This document shows, one piece after another, positions 38,044-41,054 of a DNA stretch of 41,054 bases (the stretch's first letter is position 1; each line of letters opens with the position of its first letter). Source of the DNA: Arenimonas metalli CF5-1 (GTDB taxonomy: Bacteria; Pseudomonadota; Gammaproteobacteria; Xanthomonadales; Xanthomonadaceae); the NCBI RefSeq assembly GCF_000747155.1, contig NZ_AVCK01000024.1, positions 1 through 41,054 of the forward strand. The letters are read 5' to 3'. The notes under the pieces are model-generated. The model did no database searches. It saw nothing but the letters and a program-made list of their open reading frames with translations, and had not been told where the DNA came from. A program made the translations under genes and the position numbers.

Positions 38044-40654
38044 CGATCACGTCCTCCTGCGGCAGTTCGCGCAGGTTGTAGCGGTTGGCCATCACGGCCC
38101 CGTAGGCGCCGGCGTGGCCGACCAGCAGCACGTCACCCTCGGCGGTCGCCTCGGGCAGGCGGCGCTGGCGGCCGATCACGTCGCCGGTCTCGCAGATCGG
38201 GCCGACCACGTCGCAGGCGTCGCCGGCGGGGTCGTCGAGCCGCGTGAGGTTCACGATCTCGTGCCAGGCGTTGTACAGCGCGGGGCGCAGCAGCGCGTTC
38301 ATGCCGCCGTCGGCGCCGACGCGGCGCAGGCCCTGCTTGCGCGTGACCTGGGTGACGCCCAGCAGCAGCACGCCGCACTCGGCGACGAGGTAGCGGCCCG
38401 GCTCGACCCACAGCGCGTACTGCGGGTAGGCCGCCTTCACTTCGGCCAGCGCGGCCGCGTAGGCGGCAACGTCGAAGGGCTCGGCCTCGGGGTCGTAGGC
38501 CACGCCCAGGCCACCGCCCACGTCGATGAAGCCGACCGTGCCGATGCCCTCGGCCAGCGACGCCAGCTGGGCGTACACCGTGTGCCAGTGGCGCGCGTCG
38601 TGGATGCCGCTGCCGATGTGCGCGTGCAGGCCGATGATTCGGGCGCCGGCGGCGCGCGCGGCGTCCAGGAACTCGGGCAGCGCCTCGGCGGCCAGGCCGA
38701 ACTTGGCGTCCTTGCCGCCGGTGCGCACCTTTTCGTGGTGCCCGTGGCCGAAGCCGGGGTCGAGCCGCAGCACGACGTCGCGGCCGCGGAACAACTCCGG
38801 CCACTGCCGCAGCGGCGTGGCCGAATCGATGGTGACGAACACGCCCTTGTCGAGCGCGGCCGCGTACTCGCCGCGCGGCGCGAAGCTCGGCGTGAACAGC
38901 ACGCGGTCCGGCGCCAGCGACGGCAGCACGCGGTAGAGATGCTCCAGCTCGCCGCGCGACACGCACTCGAAGCCGAAGCCTTCGGCCTCGAGCGCCTGCA
39001 GCACGCGCGGATGCGGGTTGGCCTTGAGGGCGAAGAAGCGGCGGTCGATCGCGGCCACGCCGGCGATTTCGCGCGCCCGCTCGCGCACCGTGGGCAGGTG
39101 GTAGACGTAGCGCGGCGTGCCGGCTTGGGCCAGGTGCAGCAGGCGGCCCGACTGCCGCTGCCACCACGTGGGCGGGCGCAGCGTGGCGGGCTGGTCGATG
39201 CGGCGCCAGCTCGGGCCGAACACCGCGGCCTCGCTCACCGGCATCGCCCCCGACTGCGCCAGCAGCGCGTGCAGGCGCGGCAGCATGCCTTCGGCCAGGC
39301 CCTCGTCCACGACGAAGGTGAGGTTGAGGTCGTTGGAGGACTGCGAGATCAGGTGCACGCGCTCGCGGCCGAACTCGGCCCAGACGTCGGACAGCTTGTG
39401 CAGCATCGAGCGCATGCCGCGCCCGACCAGGGTGATCGCCGCGCAGGGCGCGATCACCTTCACCCGGCACACCTGCGCCAGGTCGGCGCAGAGCGCGTCG
39501 AGCACGTTGGTGCTGACCAGGTTGTCGCTGGGGTCGAGCGAGACGGTGACGTTGGCCTCGGACGAACCGATCAAATCGATCGACAGCCCGTGCGCCTTGA
39601 AGCGCTCGAACACGTCGGACAGGAAGCCGACCTGCTGCCACATGCCGATGGTTTCCATCGACACCAGCACGATGCCGCGGCGCGAGCTGATCGCCTTGAC
39701 GCCCGGGATCGTGGTGGCCGAGGAGTCGATGACCGTGCCCGGCATGTCCGGCCGCTCGGTGTCGCGGATCCACAGCGGCACCCGCGCCTCGCGGCAGGGA
39801 TGGATGCAGCGCGGGTGCAGCACCTTGGCGCCGGTGGTGGCGATTTCCTGCGCTTCCTCGTAGTCCAGGCGCGACAGCAGGCGCGCATCGGGCACGGCGC
39901 GCGGGTTGGCGCTGAACATGCCCGGCACGTCGGTCCAGATCTCGACGCGGCGGGCGCCGAGCAGCGCGCCGAAATACGCCGCCGAGGTATCGGAACCGCC
40001 GCGCCCGAGGATGGCGGTGCCGCCGTCCGGCGCGCGGGCGATGAAGCCCTGGGCGATGCGCAGCGCCGGGCCCGCCGCGGCGAAGCGCGCGCGCAGGCCG
40101 GCGTCGCCGGTGTAATCACAGCTGGCCGAGAGGCGCTTGGCCCAGTCGGTCTGGTTCGGCAGCGGGCGCGCGTGGATCCACTCGCGCGAATCGGTCCAGC
40201 CGACGTCCAGTCCCTGCGTGCGCAGGTAGGCGACGCCGAGCGTGGACGAAAGCAGCTCGCCCTGCGCCAGCACCTCGGCCTGCCAGTCCAGCGCGCCGGC
40301 GTCGGCGCGCGGGTCGTCGCCCAGCGTCACCAGCGTGGCCAGGCGCTCGGTGAGTTCCGGCGAGGTGACGCCCAGCTCCGTCGCGAAGTCCTCATGGCGA
40401 TGCACCAGCGCCGCGATCCGCGCGTGGCGGGCGGCCCGGTCGGCGGGGGAATCGCAGATCGCCTGCAGCTCGTTGGTGACACCGGACAGCGCCGACACCA
40501 CCACCAGCACGCGGGCGCCCTCCTCCTCGACCCGGCGTTTCATCAGGCGGCCGATGGTGTCCCAGCGATGGCGTCGGGACACGGACGTGCCTCCGAACTT
40601 CAGGACGATCCAATCCGGTGCGTCGGCACCGGCGGCGGGCGCGGATGGGCTCAT
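38036..40654 (-). CDS. Bifunctional aspartate kinase / diaminopimelate decarboxylase
   Basis: This 872-residue fusion joins the first and last enzymes of lysine synthesis and is characteristic of Xanthomonas relatives. The N-terminal kinase has WIVLKFGGTSVSRRHRW near residue 15, LGRGGSDTSAAYFGALLGA near 230 and IWTDVPGMFSANPR, followed by ACT domains (about residues 310-455). The C-terminal decarboxylase has the PLP lysine in FFALKANPHPRVLQALE near 535, LHAHIGSGIHDARHW, DVGGGLGVAYDPE and the catalytic CETGDVIGR and GAYGAVMANRYN. It leads into murL, so DAP/lysine and peptidoglycan precursor genes are joined. The start at 40654 opens the kinase domain. Confidence 0.95.
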   Translation of the reverse strand: MSPSAPAAGADAPDWIVLKFGGTSVSRRHRWDTIGRLMKRRVEEEGARVLVVVSALSGVTNELQAICDSPADRAARHARIAALVHRHEDFATELGVTSPELTERLATLVTLGDDPRADAGALDWQAEVLAQGELLSSTLGVAYLRTQGLDVGWTDSREWIHARPLPNQTDWAKRLSASCDYTGDAGLRARFAAAGPALRIAQGFIARAPDGGTAILGRGGSDTSAAYFGALLGARRVEIWTDVPGMFSANPRAVPDARLLSRLDYEEAQEIATTGAKVLHPRCIHPCREARVPLWIRDTERPDMPGTVIDSSATTIPGVKAISSRRGIVLVSMETIGMWQQVGFLSDVFERFKAHGLSIDLIGSSEANVTVSLDPSDNLVSTNVLDALCADLAQVCRVKVIAPCAAITLVGRGMRSMLHKLSDVWAEFGRERVHLISQSSNDLNLTFVVDEGLAEGMLPRLHALLAQSGAMPVSEAAVFGPSWRRIDQPATLRPPTWWQRQSGRLLHLAQAGTPRYVYHLPTVRERAREIAGVAAIDRRFFALKANPHPRVLQALEAEGFGFECVSRGELEHLYRVLPSLAPDRVLFTPSFAPRGEYAAALDKGVFVTIDSATPLRQWPELFRGRDVVLRLDPGFGHGHHEKVRTGGKDAKFGLAAEALPEFLDAARAAGARIIGLHAHIGSGIHDARHWHTVYAQLASLAEGIGTVGFIDVGGGLGVAYDPEAEPFDVAAYAAALAEVKAAYPQYALWVEPGRYLVAECGVLLLGVTQVTRKQGLRRVGADGGMNALLRPALYNAWHEIVNLTRLDDPAGDACDVVGPICETGDVIGRQRRLPEATAEGDVLLVGHAGAYGAVMANRYNLRELPQEDVIDD

Positions 40655-40771
40655 GGTTCCAGGTTTAAGATGAGGGGACGCGGCGCTTGCGCGCGGCGCG
40701 TGCCAGTGTAAACGAAGGCGCCGCCGCCACGACCCGCCGGCCTCCCCCCGATGCAGAACGGAGCTTCCCCC

Positions 40772-41054
40772 ATGCGCCGCCGTGAATTCCTCCAGCTCGA
40801 CGTCTTCGCCGACCGGCCCGGGGCCGGCAACCCCTTGGCCGTGGTGCTCGACGCCCGCGACCTCGACACCGCGGCGATGCAGGCCTTCGCGAACTGGACC
40901 AACCTGTCCGAGACCACTTTCGTGCTGCCGCCGGTCGAAGCCGGCGCCAGCTACCGCGTGCGCATCTTCACCCCGCGCCAGGAGCTGCCCTTCGCCGGCC
41001 ACCCCAGCATCGGCACCGCCCACGCCGTGCTCGAGGCCGGGCTGGCCGAGCCGG
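40772..41054 (+). CDS. PhzF-family isomerase/epimerase, cut by window end
   Basis: The first 94 codons read MRRREFLQLDVFADRPGAGN, then PLAVVLDARDLDTAAMQAFA, NWTNLSETTFVLPP and ELPFAGHPSIGTAHAVLEAG. The DVF-x-x-x-P-x-x-GNPLAVV opening, NLSETTFV and FAGHPSIGTA are the signatures of the PhzF fold; the catalytic glutamate of PhzF lies in LSETTFV. Most members are not phenazine genes and have unknown substrates. GGAG lies 9 bases before the ATG; an in-frame ATG at 40751 is less well supported. It diverges from lysAC. Confidence 0.9.
   Translation, partial: MRRREFLQLDVFADRPGAGNPLAVVLDARDLDTAAMQAFANWTNLSETTFVLPPVEAGASYRVRIFTPRQELPFAGHPSIGTAHAVLEAGLAEP

Noticed and set aside
40655-40771. Lysine riboswitch or attenuator before lysAC.
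   Set aside because: The gap to the divergent PhzF-like gene is about 117 bases, too short for a lysine riboswitch, and shows no leader-peptide or terminator structure.

Overview
This is a GC-rich gammaproteobacterial chromosome segment. It most likely comes from the Xanthomonadaceae/Lysobacteraceae (Lysobacter, Luteimonas or Xanthomonas relatives). The markers are a fused aspartate kinase-diaminopimelate decarboxylase gene followed by overlapping murL and murD2, a bifunctional manC/xanB, a rpoN-hpf-ptsN-hprK-rapZ-EIIA-HPr-EI cluster, and a DUF2066-perM-hda set diverging from purM. No rRNA, tRNA, CRISPR array, phage or insertion sequence (other than one REP-associated transposase) was seen. 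No gene-free stretch exceeds 300 bases.

Layout. 1-3.6 kb: prfC, trhA, a REP-associated tyrosine transposase (RAYT) flanked by two palindromic repeats, and a CBS-domain protein. 3.6-8.8 kb: a polyprenyl-phosphate glycosyltransferase, mtgA with an exported partner, hslO, a predicted outer-membrane protein and two small proteins. 8.9-12.8 kb, minus strand: nucleotide-sugar genes (manC, a TviB/WbpO-like dehydrogenase of visibly lower GC, a UDP-uronate 4-epimerase). 13-17.6 kb: amgK-murU (MurNAc recycling), converging on the overlapping DUF2066-perM-hda set. 17.8-22.3 kb: purM, purN, a DUF3108 protein and a large membrane protein I do not recognise. 22.4-27.4 kb: murA and ibaG diverging from kdsD-kdsC-lptC-lptA-lptB (Kdo synthesis and LPS transport). 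27.4-34.2 kb: rpoN and a nitrogen-type/regulatory PTS with no permease. 34.4-41 kb: a secreted dienelactone-hydrolase-like protein, murD2, murL, lysAC and the start of a PhzF-like gene. Envelope construction is the common theme: peptidoglycan precursor synthesis and recycling, Kdo/LPS, and surface sugars.

The most notable signal is a family of about 67-bp palindromic REP pairs. Each arm contains its own GGG(A/C)CT-TC-AG(T/G)CCC hairpin. About fifteen full or half copies are spread through the window, and the RAYT sits between two of them. Several copies lie inside protein-coding genes without breaking them: a full copy within manC, a full copy within murL just before the ATP-binding motif, a half copy after the signal peptide of the DUF2066 protein, and one forming the C-terminus and stop codon of the glycosyltransferase. 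The copies differ by paired substitutions that preserve base pairing. A second, unrelated family of about 160-bp inverted repeats built from 10-base units occurs three times (18.9, 31.7 and 34.3 kb), splitting purM from purN and rapZ from the EIIA gene. Several genes have a -10-like box 6-7 bases before the ATG and no ribosome-binding site, suggesting leaderless transcripts.
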